Shown here in pieces: positions 13,344 to 20,098 of a DNA stretch of 20,098 nt. The notes beneath the pieces are model-generated. The model worked only from the letters and a program-made list of their open reading frames with translations. It made no database searches and was not told where the DNA came from. The stretch's first letter is position 1, and each line of letters starts with the position of its first letter. The position numbers and the translations under genes are program-made. The DNA is taken from the NCBI GenBank assembly GCA_035461385.1, contig DATHVI010000020.1, forward strand, positions 1 through 20,098. The letters are read 5' to 3'. This stretch comes from DATHVI01 sp035461385 (GTDB lineage: Bacteria; Actinomycetota; Thermoleophilia; Solirubrobacterales; 70-9).

Positions 13344-16300
13344 ATGCGTATGGCCAGCGACGTCGCGGGATCGGCCGGCTGGGCCCCCGGCGCGCCAGGC
13401 AACCGGCTTGACGCCGATCGCGTTGCCGCTCGCCGCCACGAGCCCGCCCCCGTCGCGGCGGCCCGGAGGCGGGTGGCGCCGATCGGGTGGTCGGCGACGG
13501 TCGTGCTTGCCGTTCTGGGGCTCGCTCTCGCGTTCACTGCCGGCGCCGGAGCGGCCGCAGCCCACGCTCTCGCCCCGGTCGAGCTCGAGACCGAGAATGC
13601 CACCGACCCGCTCGGAATCGACGCGACCGAGCCGCTGCTCCGCTGGAAGCTTGAGGCTCCGGCGGGGGAGCGGGGCGCCCGGCAGAGCGCCTACCAGGTA
13701 AGGGTGGCCTCCTCAGCCGCCCTGCTCGCGGCCGGTACGCCCGACGTCTGGGACAGCGGCAAGGTCATCTCCGACGACCAGGCGATCGCGTATGGAGGGC
13801 CCGAGCCCGAGTCCCGTGAACGGTTTCATTGGCAGGTCCGCACCTGGGACGCCGACGATGAACCGGGCCCCTGGAGCGACGTCGCCACGTGGGAGATGGG
13901 GCTCCTCGACCCGAGCGACTGGGAAGCCGAGTGGATCGGCAGGGACCCGCCGGCAGCGCCCGTCTTTTCGGACTTTCGGCTTCGCATCGAGATGACTCCC
14001 CTCAACGCCGCAATGGGCGTGTTCTTCCGGGCGAACGGAACGGCCAACAACTTCATGTGGCAGCTGATCGGCGCCGGGCCACCGGGGGCGCCGATCCTGC
14101 GCAAGCACCAGTGGGTGAACGGGTCGGTCTCGGTGCTCGGGAACATCCCGATCGGCGACGTGATCCCGGCGGGAGAGTTCTTCGACCGGCCGCACGAGCT
14201 CGTCATCGAGGCGAACGGCAGCCGGATCGATACCTACGTCGACGGCGTCCTCGTCGATTCGGCCGAGCACGCCGCCCACTCGGCCGGCACGATCGGGTTC
14301 CGGGCCAACGTGAGCGACAGCGGGCTCGGCCCCGAGCGCGCCGTGATCCACCGGGTTGAGGTCTCCGAGGACGACAACACCGTCTTCGAAGACGACTTCG
14401 GCGTCGACCTCGGCCAGTGGACGGGCAGCGGGGTGTTGACGCCGAACGGCCTCGACATCACCGGAACCACCGAGGTCTTCCTCGCGGCCCCCGACGGCGA
14501 CGCCGCTCCACTGCTGCGCAAGGACTTCGCACTGTCCGGCCCGGTTGCGAAGGCGCGCCTCTACGTGACCGGGCTGGCCTATGCCGACGTGTCGCTCAAC
14601 GGCGAGCCGGTCGGCGACCACCGCATGGACCCCGTGTTCGTCGACTACTCGACGCGGGCGATGTACGTGACGCACGATGTCACCGACCAGGTGCAGCCCG
14701 GCGCGAACACGCTCGGCGCGATCCTCGGCCGCGGCTTCTACGGCATGACCTCGGGGAGCGTCTGGAACTGGCACGTGGCGAACTGGTGGGACAACCCGAA
14801 GCTGAAGCTCCAGCTCGAAGTCACCTACGAAGGTGGCGCCAGCGCGACGTTCGTCACCGACACCACGTGGCGCACGGCCGCCGGTCCGCTGCGCTCCGAC
14901 TCCCAGCTCGCGGGCGAGGTCTACGACGCCCGGCTCGAGCAGCCGGGCTGGGATGCGCCGGGATTCGACGACAGCGGCTGGGGCGCCGCCGACCCCGCCG
15001 CCGACCCGGGGGTGCCGCTGCAGGCGCAGGACATGGAGCCGATCCGAGTCAGCGAGGAGCTCGAGCCTGTCGAGGTGACGACGCCGCAGCCCGGCGTCTA
15101 CGTCGTCGATCTCGGCCAGAACATCGCCGGATGGATCGAGGTCGAGCTCGACGGCGCCGCCGGCGACGGGGTGGTCATGCGCTACGGCGAGAAGCTGCGC
15201 GCCAACGGCACCGTCGACAACGACGACGTCCTCGGCCACGTCGACCAGGACTACCAAACCGACCGCTACATCCTGCGGGGCGGCGGTCCGGAGACCTACG
15301 AATCGCGCTTCTCCTACAAGGGCTTCCAGTACGTGCAGTTCGACGGGCTCGACGCACCCCCCGAGCTGACCAGCATCACCGCCAAGCACGTCCGCACCGA
15401 CCTGGCCCGGATCGGCACCTTCGACAGCTCGAACGAGCTCTTCAACCGGATCGAGGAGGGCACCCGGTGGGCGATCCTCAACAACTACCACGGCATGCCC
15501 ACCGACACGCCGATGTTCGAGAAGAACGGCTGGACCGCCGACGGGCAGGTGATGATCCAGTCGTCGATGCACAACTTCGACATGCGGCGCGCTTATCCGA
15601 AGTGGATGCGCGACATGCGCGACGGCCAGATCGCCAACGGACGCGTGCCGGTGATCGCCCCGACGCACGGCTGGGGCAACGACTGGATCGCCCCCGAGTG
15701 GAGCGCGACCTACGTGATCCTGGCCTGGGAGCTGTATCGGCAGTACGGCGACACCCGGGTTCTCGAGGACCACTACGAGGCGCTGAAGCGCTACGTCGAC
15801 TACGAGAACAACCGGCTCAACCCGACGACCGGGCTCAGCACCAGCTCGCTGGGCGACTGGGCCGCGCCCGGCTACGCTCAGACTTCGGGGCCAGAGGGCG
15901 GCGCGTTGACCGCGACCGCCTACGTGTGGCGAGCGAATGACCTGATCGCGAAGATCGCCGGGGCGCTCGACAATTCAGCCGACGAGGCCGAATATGCGAG
16001 TCGCGCCTCCGAGATCGCCGACGACTTCAACGCCGCCTTCCTGAACACGGATTCCGGGACCTACAACACCCAGATCGAGGCCGGCTACCGTCAGACGTCG
16101 AACGTCCTCCCGCTGGCCTGGAACTTGGTGCCTGCGGGACAGCGCGCGAACGTATTCAGCGGCCTGGTCGACGACGTCGAGGTGACCCGGGACGGCCACC
16201 TGAACACCGGCGTGATCGGCACCAAGTATCTGCTGCGGGTGCTGACGCGCGAAGGGCGCGCAGACCTCGCGGACGCCGTCGCCAACCAGCGCACGTATCC

Positions 16301-17660
16301 GAGCTGGGGGCTCTGGTTCGACAGCGGCGGTACGACTCCGTTCGAGTTCTGGGAGGTCGGCTCGAGGTCGCGGGGGCACATGTTCCTCGGCACGATCGTC
16401 GACTGGCTCTACGTCGATGTCGCCGGCCTCGATACCGGGGGCGTCGGCGCAACCCGCCACCTGACGGTCAAGCCGACGCTCCTGGAGAGCCTCGACCACG
16501 CCTCCGCGTCGACGAAGACGGTTTTCGGCCGGGCGCGCTCGTCATGGTCCCGCGACGGCGACGCGGTCGACCTCGAGGTCGAGGTGCCGATGGGGACGAC
16601 GGCCACGGTGAGGCTGCCCGCGGAAGACGTCGATGACGTCGGCGAGGGCGGCAAGTACGTGCGCAACGCCGATGGGGTCACCTCGGCCGCAATCGTCGAC
16701 GGCAAAGCCGTGATCGAGGTGGAATCTGGGAGCTACCGCTTCCGGCTCGACGAGGAGTTCTCCGAGGACGTGACGCCACCAGCGACGACGCACTCGTTCA
16801 ACCCCGCATCAGCGGACGGCGCCGAGGGCTGGTACCGCTCCCCGGTGGAGGTCACCCTGGAGGCCGACGACGGGGCCGACGGCTCGGGCGTCGCGCAGAC
16901 CGAGTACCGGCTCGACGGCGGCTCGTTCATCGAGTACGCGGGGCCGTTCACGATCTCCAGCGACGGCATCCACGCGCTCGAGTACCGCTCGACCGACAAC
17001 GAGGGCAACCTCGAGGAGACCCGCTCGGCCGAGCTCAAGCTCGACGCGACACCGCCGACGACGCTTGCCGCCCTCGACCCGCCCACCCCCGGGCCGGACG
17101 GGACCTACGACGGCCCCGTCACCGTGCTGCTCACCGCGACCGACGCCAGCGCCGGCATCGAGGCCACCCACTACAGGGTCGACGGCGGCGCCTGGCAGCT
17201 CTACGACGCGCTCCTGCCGCCGACGATCTCCGCCCCCGGCCCCCACACCGTCGAGTACCGCTCGACCGATGTGGCGGGGAACACCGAGGACCCACCGGGC
17301 GAGATGTCCCTCGTCCTGGCAGGCCCGGGCAAGCCCGAGCTCAAGCTCACCGTCAAGCCGAAGCGAAAGACGACGAGAGCGGGCAAGGCCGCCGTCTTCA
17401 AGGCGGTCGCCACGAACGGCGGGACGGCCGCCGCGAGCAGGGTCAAGCTCTGCCTCAAAGCGCCGAAGGCGAAGCTGAGGCTGAAGGGCAAGCGCTGCCT
17501 CACCAGGCCAAGCCTGACCGCGGGCGCGAAGCTGACCGCCAGGTTCAAGCTCGTGCCCAAGCCGGCCGCCCGCGGCAAGCGGCTGAAGCTCACCTTCACC
17601 GCCAGCGCCCTCGGGGTGGCAACCCAGCGGGCGAAGGCGACGCTGAAGGTGCGCAGGTAG
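13344..17660 (+). CDS. secreted alpha-L-rhamnosidase, GH78, with C-terminal beta domains
   Basis: 1438 residues. A long basic N-region and helix (48-68) end in AHA at 75, a probable signal peptide. Then: an Ig-like rhamnosidase N domain (about 78-195), a lamin-G/concanavalin-like insert (about 206-352), a carbohydrate-binding N domain with LYVTGLAYADVSLNGEPVG, and the (alpha/alpha)6 catalytic domain. DTPMFEKNGWTADGQ holds the likely general acid Glu726 and FWEVGS the likely base Glu1004; a rhamnosidase C domain follows. Two OmpL47-like repeats (about 1145-1330; YRLDGGSF and YRVDGGAW) and a Lys-rich beta domain close the protein. It releases terminal rhamnose outside the cell. AGGAGGAGGG directly precedes ATG 13344; ATG 13350 is equally possible. 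Confidence 0.93.
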   Translation: MRMASDVAGSAGWAPGAPGNRLDADRVAARRHEPAPVAAARRRVAPIGWSATVVLAVLGLALAFTAGAGAAAAHALAPVELETENATDPLGIDATEPLLRWKLEAPAGERGARQSAYQVRVASSAALLAAGTPDVWDSGKVISDDQAIAYGGPEPESRERFHWQVRTWDADDEPGPWSDVATWEMGLLDPSDWEAEWIGRDPPAAPVFSDFRLRIEMTPLNAAMGVFFRANGTANNFMWQLIGAGPPGAPILRKHQWVNGSVSVLGNIPIGDVIPAGEFFDRPHELVIEANGSRIDTYVDGVLVDSAEHAAHSAGTIGFRANVSDSGLGPERAVIHRVEVSEDDNTVFEDDFGVDLGQWTGSGVLTPNGLDITGTTEVFLAAPDGDAAPLLRKDFALSGPVAKARLYVTGLAYADVSLNGEPVGDHRMDPVFVDYSTRAMYVTHDVTDQVQPGANTLGAILGRGFYGMTSGSVWNWHVANWWDNPKLKLQLEVTYEGGASATFVTDTTWRTAAGPLRSDSQLAGEVYDARLEQPGWDAPGFDDSGWGAADPAADPGVPLQAQDMEPIRVSEELEPVEVTTPQPGVYVVDLGQNIAGWIEVELDGAAGDGVVMRYGEKLRANGTVDNDDVLGHVDQDYQTDRYILRGGGPETYESRFSYKGFQYVQFDGLDAPPELTSITAKHVRTDLARIGTFDSSNELFNRIEEGTRWAILNNYHGMPTDTPMFEKNGWTADGQVMIQSSMHNFDMRRAYPKWMRDMRDGQIANGRVPVIAPTHGWGNDWIAPEWSATYVILAWELYRQYGDTRVLEDHYEALKRYVDYENNRLNPTTGLSTSSLGDWAAPGYAQTSGPEGGALTATAYVWRANDLIAKIAGALDNSADEAEYASRASEIADDFNAAFLNTDSGTYNTQIEAGYRQTSNVLPLAWNLVPAGQRANVFSGLVDDVEVTRDGHLNTGVIGTKYLLRVLTREGRADLADAVANQRTYPSWGLWFDSGGTTPFEFWEVGSRSRGHMFLGTIVDWLYVDVAGLDTGGVGATRHLTVKPTLLESLDHASASTKTVFGRARSSWSRDGDAVDLEVEVPMGTTATVRLPAEDVDDVGEGGKYVRNADGVTSAAIVDGKAVIEVESGSYRFRLDEEFSEDVTPPATTHSFNPASADGAEGWYRSPVEVTLEADDGADGSGVAQTEYRLDGGSFIEYAGPFTISSDGIHALEYRSTDNEGNLEETRSAELKLDATPPTTLAALDPPTPGPDGTYDGPVTVLLTATDASAGIEATHYRVDGGAWQLYDALLPPTISAPGPHTVEYRSTDVAGNTEDPPGEMSLVLAGPGKPELKLTVKPKRKTTRAGKAAVFKAVATNGGTAAASRVKLCLKAPKAKLRLKGKRCLTRPSLTAGAKLTARFKLVPKPAARGKRLKLTFTASALGVATQRAKATLKVRR

Positions 17661-17674
17661 CGGCCGGCGCTTTT
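17659..17674 (+). terminator. short hairpin with T-run after the rhamnosidase gene
   Basis: AGCG (17659-17662) pairs with CGCT (17668-17671) around GCCGG, followed by TTTT (17671-17674). It starts inside the stop codon and ends at the 3' end of the converging VOC gene. The stem is only 4 bp, so this is a weak candidate. Confidence 0.3.
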
Positions 17675-18078
17675 CAGCGAACTGGCTGCCCGATGCCGAG
17701 CATGTTCCCCTCACTGTCGCGGAACCAGGCGGCGCGCTCGCCTTTGCCGCCCTTGCTCGGGTAGTTCCCCTCGACGTCCGCGATCCCGTCCACTGTCCTC
17801 AGCCCTGGCATGTCGACCTCTTCGAGCTCGACGCCGCGCTGGCGCAGCTCGGCCACCGTGGCGTCGATGTCATCCACCTCCCACCCCATCTGGGTGAAGG
17901 TACCGGGCGACGCGCCCGCCGATTCGAAGAGGCCAAACTCGCCATTCGCGCAGCGGTATAGCAGCCCTCCCGGCCGCGCCTCGATCGGCTCGAGCCCGAG
18001 CTTCTCGGCGTAGAAGGCCCTGGCACGCTCGAGGTCCTGGGCGGGCAGGCGCGTAGCAAGCTTCGCCTTCTCCAGCAT
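17674..18078 (-). CDS. VOC-family (glyoxalase/bleomycin-resistance-like) protein (1)
   Basis: 134 residues with two beta-alpha-beta-beta-beta modules: KLATRLPAQDLERARAFYAE, LGLEP, then TFTQMGWEVDDIDATVAELR and WFRDSEGNMLGIGQP. This is a small dimeric VOC protein of the glyoxalase/dioxygenase superfamily. It keeps the Glu of MGWEVDD, but the set of metal ligands cannot be fixed by eye, so whether it is a metalloenzyme or a binding protein is open. AGGGAG about 7 nt before ATG 18078 supports the start. It converges on the rhamnosidase gene with 13 nt between them. An inverted repeat GTTCCGG/CCGGAAC lies 34-60 nt upstream (18112-18138). Confidence 0.9.
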   Translation of the reverse strand: MLEKAKLATRLPAQDLERARAFYAEKLGLEPIEARPGGLLYRCANGEFGLFESAGASPGTFTQMGWEVDDIDATVAELRQRGVELEEVDMPGLRTVDGIADVEGNYPSKGGKGERAAWFRDSEGNMLGIGQPVR

Positions 18079-18111
18079 CGTCTGCTCCCTTCGGCGTCTT
18101 CATCCTCTTGT

Positions 18112-18138
18112 GTTCCGGACCGCGGACCCGGCCGGAAC
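18112..18138. promoter_or_regulatory. inverted repeat upstream of VOC gene (1)
   Basis: GTTCCGG (18112-18118) and CCGGAAC (18132-18138) form perfect 7-bp arms around 13 nt, in the expected promoter region of the minus-strand VOC gene. The rest of the 210-nt gap to 18288 shows no coding remnant that I can support. Confidence 0.35.
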
Positions 18139-18288
18139 TCATCGAAGGTGCCAGGGGGGCTTGCTCCGACCTCTGGCCGTCGGCGGTCGATGTCGGGGCG
18201 ACTGCGCCAGAACCAGATGCGACTGCGTTAAGCCGTCAACGCATGCCGCTCGCGCGTCCGCGACATTCACGAACGATGTGATTGTCCC

Positions 18289-18618
18289 TCACCCGATCGC
18301 GACGACGAGGATCGCGACGTTGACCGCAATCGCGAATACGAACCAGCGGTTGAAGGTCAGGCTCACGAGCGCGAGCGAGGCCACGGCGCCCGCGACCGCC
18401 AGGCCGGCTCCCAGCCCCGCCCCGGCGACGACGAGGATCCCGGCGAGAATGAACAGCGCACAGGCCGCCACCGCGAGCACCCGTGAGGGGGCCCCAGCAT
18501 CCCCGAGGAGCCACGAGTGGCGGGAGTCGAACGGCACCTCGGGCGGCTGCGGGGCCACCCAGACGGCGAGGTGGACGAGCCCGTGTGCGATCAGGAAGAG
18601 CCCGGCGAGAACGCTCAT
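18289..18618 (-). CDS. four-helix membrane protein of unknown function
   Basis: 109 residues: helix 1 with LFLIAHGLVHLAVWVAPQP, a short polar loop (PEVPFDSRHSWLLGDAG), then three hydrophobic helices. The His pair in HGLVHL, followed by a loop with DSRHSW, recurs in small actinobacterial membrane proteins of unknown function; His ligation of heme or metal is possible but untested. The start is ATG 18618, with a weak AGGT a few bases upstream. Same strand as both VOC genes, with gaps of over 120 nt on each side, so it is probably transcribed separately. Confidence 0.65.
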   Translation of the reverse strand: MSVLAGLFLIAHGLVHLAVWVAPQPPEVPFDSRHSWLLGDAGAPSRVLAVAACALFILAGILVVAGAGLGAGLAVAGAVASLALVSLTFNRWFVFAIAVNVAILVVAIG

Positions 18619-18741
18619 CGCGGGACCTGGCTAAATCGTCGCGGCAACGGTCGGAACGGGAACGGCGGATAGCGGTCGGTGATCACGATGAACGCTTAGC
18701 GCGACGACGCTGTTGTGCCAGTCTGCGTCGCACAGGAGCCG

Positions 18742-19092
18742 TCAATCGGAGCGGTGGGAAAGGACGTTCACGATCGTGCCGCTCGGCTCGCGAAGCATGA
18801 ACCGTCGGACTCCCCACTCCTCGTCACGCAGGGGATAGGAGATCTCGAACCCTCGCTCCACTGCGCGGGCATGGACCGCGTCGACGTCGTCGACCTCGAC
18901 TGAGATGCCGGGCGCGGAGAGATCGTCGTTGCTGATGATCGTCACCTGGACCGAGGGGTTGGTCGGCGATGCCACGGTCATCACCCAGCCCAGGTCCATC
19001 GCCACCCCGAAGCCGAGCAGCTCGACGAAGAAATCGCGCGTCTCAGCGGCGCGATCCGACCTTATGTTCGGCACCGCCCTGTCGATCGTCAC
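18742..19092 (-). CDS. VOC-family (glyoxalase/bleomycin-resistance-like) protein (2)
   Basis: 116 residues of the VOC fold: DRAVPNIRSDRAAETRDFFV, ELLGFGVAMDLGW, ISVEVDDVDAVHARAVERGF and RRFMLREPSGTIVNVLSH. It is shorter than VOC (1) and only distantly related to it. The C-terminal Glu of REPSG sits where glyoxalase-type metal ligands fall, but a full ligand set is not evident. The start is GTG 19092 (VTIDRAVPNI), with a GGAGG-like site absent. Possible roles are antibiotic or toxin binding, or isomerase/dioxygenase chemistry; the sequence does not decide. Confidence 0.88.
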   Translation of the reverse strand: MTIDRAVPNIRSDRAAETRDFFVELLGFGVAMDLGWVMTVASPTNPSVQVTIISNDDLSAPGISVEVDDVDAVHARAVERGFEISYPLRDEEWGVRRFMLREPSGTIVNVLSHRSD

Positions 19093-19346
19093 GGTCTAGG
19101 TTCTATCGGAGGTCCACCGATTCGTGCATCGGGACTGGGTCGCCGTGGCGCGGAGCGGCGGCCAGTCATCGCCTTGCCCATGTCCGAGCTCACTTCGGCT
19201 CAGGTCGTGGTCGTCCGCGCGGGTCAGCCCGGCGCTCCTCAGTTCCGCGAGGCACGCGGTGCTGCGTCGAAACCGAACGCGCCCGAGCCAGTCACGCCCG
19301 CTAGCCCGCGCTCCCGGGAGCCTCCACCTGGCGTGAGGTCCGGGCT
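19093..19346. other. intergenic region, no gene seen
   Basis: The 254 nt between VOC (2) and the DUF2294-like gene hold open frames on both strands, but their translations are Arg/Pro/Ser-rich with no recognisable motif. No clear promoter, repeat or RNA gene was found. Confidence 0.5.
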
Positions 19347-19748
19347 CTACGCGGTTGGGTCGGGTTCGAGTACGAACAACTCGACCGCGAGGTCGGGGTC
19401 TTGGTGGCTGGCGCTCATGAACGCCGTGACCTTGCGTCCAGTCGCCTCCTCGATAGTGGCCACGAACCGGACCTGCATGCTGTCCTGCCAGTGTTGGCGC
19501 GCCTCGCGAACCTCGTACCACCTGCCTGCCTCGAACAGCGTTTGTTCGCCCGCCGAGTAGCCCCCGCCCAAGACGACGATCACGAGATCAGGGTTGAGAT
19601 AGGTACGGCAACGGTCCGGCCCCGTGCCGTAGTGCTGCTTGTAGAGGCCGACCATCGCCCTCGAGATGTCCTGGCGCAACGTGCCACCAATCGGCTCGCC
19701 CGGCGGTATGTCGGCGCCGTCCTCGGGGTGTGGCTGTGAGCCTTCCAT
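19347..19748 (-). CDS. DUF2294/MpsC-like protein
   Basis: 133 residues. A short acidic head is followed by the DUF2294 core: LRQDISRAMVGLYKQHYGTG, then GPDRCRTYLNPDLVIVVLGG and TLFEAGRWYEVREARQHWQD, then FVATIEEATGRKVTAFMSAS and HQDPDLAVELFVLEPD. The match to the family pattern (KEHYGRGP, VVVLEG, T..E..L, TGR.V..F.S..H.DPD...E.FVL) covers the whole protein. The family is named for the Na+-translocating membrane-potential system component MpsC, but this protein is soluble and its biochemical role is unproven. The ATG start has GGGAG 10 nt upstream. The neighbours do not suggest a membrane-potential complex. Confidence 0.82.
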   Translation of the reverse strand: MEGSQPHPEDGADIPPGEPIGGTLRQDISRAMVGLYKQHYGTGPDRCRTYLNPDLVIVVLGGGYSAGEQTLFEAGRWYEVREARQHWQDSMQVRFVATIEEATGRKVTAFMSASHQDPDLAVELFVLEPDPTA

Positions 19749-19818
19749 TAGCTGTCATCTCCCGCCCAGGGCGCGGGAAAACCGAGCCCCTGGATTGCGG
19801 ACGGCGCTGCCTTGCGAG

Positions 19819-20091
19819 CTACGCCAAGTCTCTGCGGGGCGGATGCCCGTTGCCGGCTGCACCAGCGAACTCGTTGCGGATTGCCTCGATGCTCTCTCCG
19901 AACGAGGCAAGCTCACGGCGCCAGCGCATGGCTTCCGTTACCGCTATGACCTCAAGCTCAAGCACCCGGCCATCACATCCGTCCCAAGCGCAAGCCTCGT
20001 TCGCGACACCAGACCGCGCTGGACGCTGGCACGTCGAACAAGCCCAGATCCTGTACGTCACGTAGCTGGTGTCGCCGTTAACGGTGCTCAA
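19819..20091 (-). CDS. small Cys-rich, Zn-ribbon-like hypothetical protein
   Basis: At least 90 residues. The N-terminal third has WACSTCQRP and, about 14 residues on, ACAWDGCDGR, giving CxxC plus CxxxxC, which could bind one zinc. The rest is helical, with AMRWRRELASFGESIEAIRN. I recognise no family. TTG 20091 is the only start visible, but the frame stays open to the window end (20098), so the true start may be outside. Its codon use is less G/C-biased than that of most neighbours, which may mean recent acquisition. It lies 70 nt upstream of the DUF2294-like gene on the same strand. Confidence 0.5.
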   Translation of the reverse strand: MSTVNGDTSYVTYRIWACSTCQRPARSGVANEACAWDGCDGRVLELEVIAVTEAMRWRRELASFGESIEAIRNEFAGAAGNGHPPRRDLA

Positions 20092-20098
20092 GACTGCC

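Noticed and set aside
13713..15773. 686-codon open frame antisense to the rhamnosidase gene
   Set aside because: Its translation is rich in Asp, Arg, Val and His with no motif. It is the usual mirror of a high-GC gene whose third positions are G/C; the sense frame has complete GH78 motifs.
18701..18731. Inverted repeat GCGACG/CGTCGC after VOC gene (2)
   Set aside because: Six-base arms with a 19-nt loop and no T-run occur easily by chance at this GC content.
19174..19560. 128-codon plus-strand frame starting at 19174
   Set aside because: Pro/Ser-rich with no motif, and its second half lies antisense to the DUF2294-like gene.

Overview
The window is very GC-rich, with G/C at most third codon positions, frequent GTG/TTG starts and start/stop-overlapping genes. 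That, together with the gene content (MMPL transporter, GtrA, GT87-like membrane enzyme, VOC and RibD/DHFR-like proteins, an ECF sigma factor with a SnoaL-like tail, and a secreted protein ending in a Lys-rich beta domain), suggests an actinobacterial chromosome, most likely of the Thermoleophilia/Solirubrobacterales type. The taxon is an inference; no rRNA, tRNA, CRISPR array or intact insertion sequence was seen.

Left edge, 1-436 (+): no intact gene, but coding debris. A frameshifted C-terminal gene end runs to 252. It overlaps a well-placed start at 249 whose protein begins like CoxG/SRPBCC proteins and then loses frame.

437-7159 (-): first an MMPL/RND transporter (437-2587), preceded by a tiny possible leader ORF and a small helical protein. 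Then a tight four-gene unit, transcribed right to left: small membrane protein (7159-6728), alkaline-phosphatase-superfamily phosphodiesterase (6731-5151), GtrA-like protein (5154-4660) and a PepSY-plus-GT87-like polytopic membrane enzyme (4675-3047). Each junction overlaps by 4 or 16 nt. The unit is consistent with lipid-linked sugar transport and glycan assembly at the membrane.

7160-10672 (+): a divergent intergenic region carrying a 12-bp tandem repeat and an operator-like inverted repeat, then alpha/beta hydrolase, a fold-type-I PLP aminotransferase and a D-Ala-D-Ala ligase. The last two overlap by ATGA.

10773-13343: an ECF sigma factor flanked by two DHFR/RibD-C-like reductases, one divergent and one downstream. 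The downstream one may be leaderless. Immediately behind it lies the N-terminal stub of an alpha/beta hydrolase (13205 to about 13290), which ends abruptly before the next gene.

13344-17660 (+): one very large secreted alpha-L-rhamnosidase (GH78) with a lamin-G-like insert, two OmpL47-like repeats and a Lys-rich C-terminal domain. The hydrolase stub in front of it marks a recombination or deletion boundary.

17674-20098 (-): small accessory genes, namely two VOC proteins, a four-helix membrane protein, a DUF2294/MpsC-like protein and a Cys-rich Zn-ribbon-like protein that may run off the right edge.
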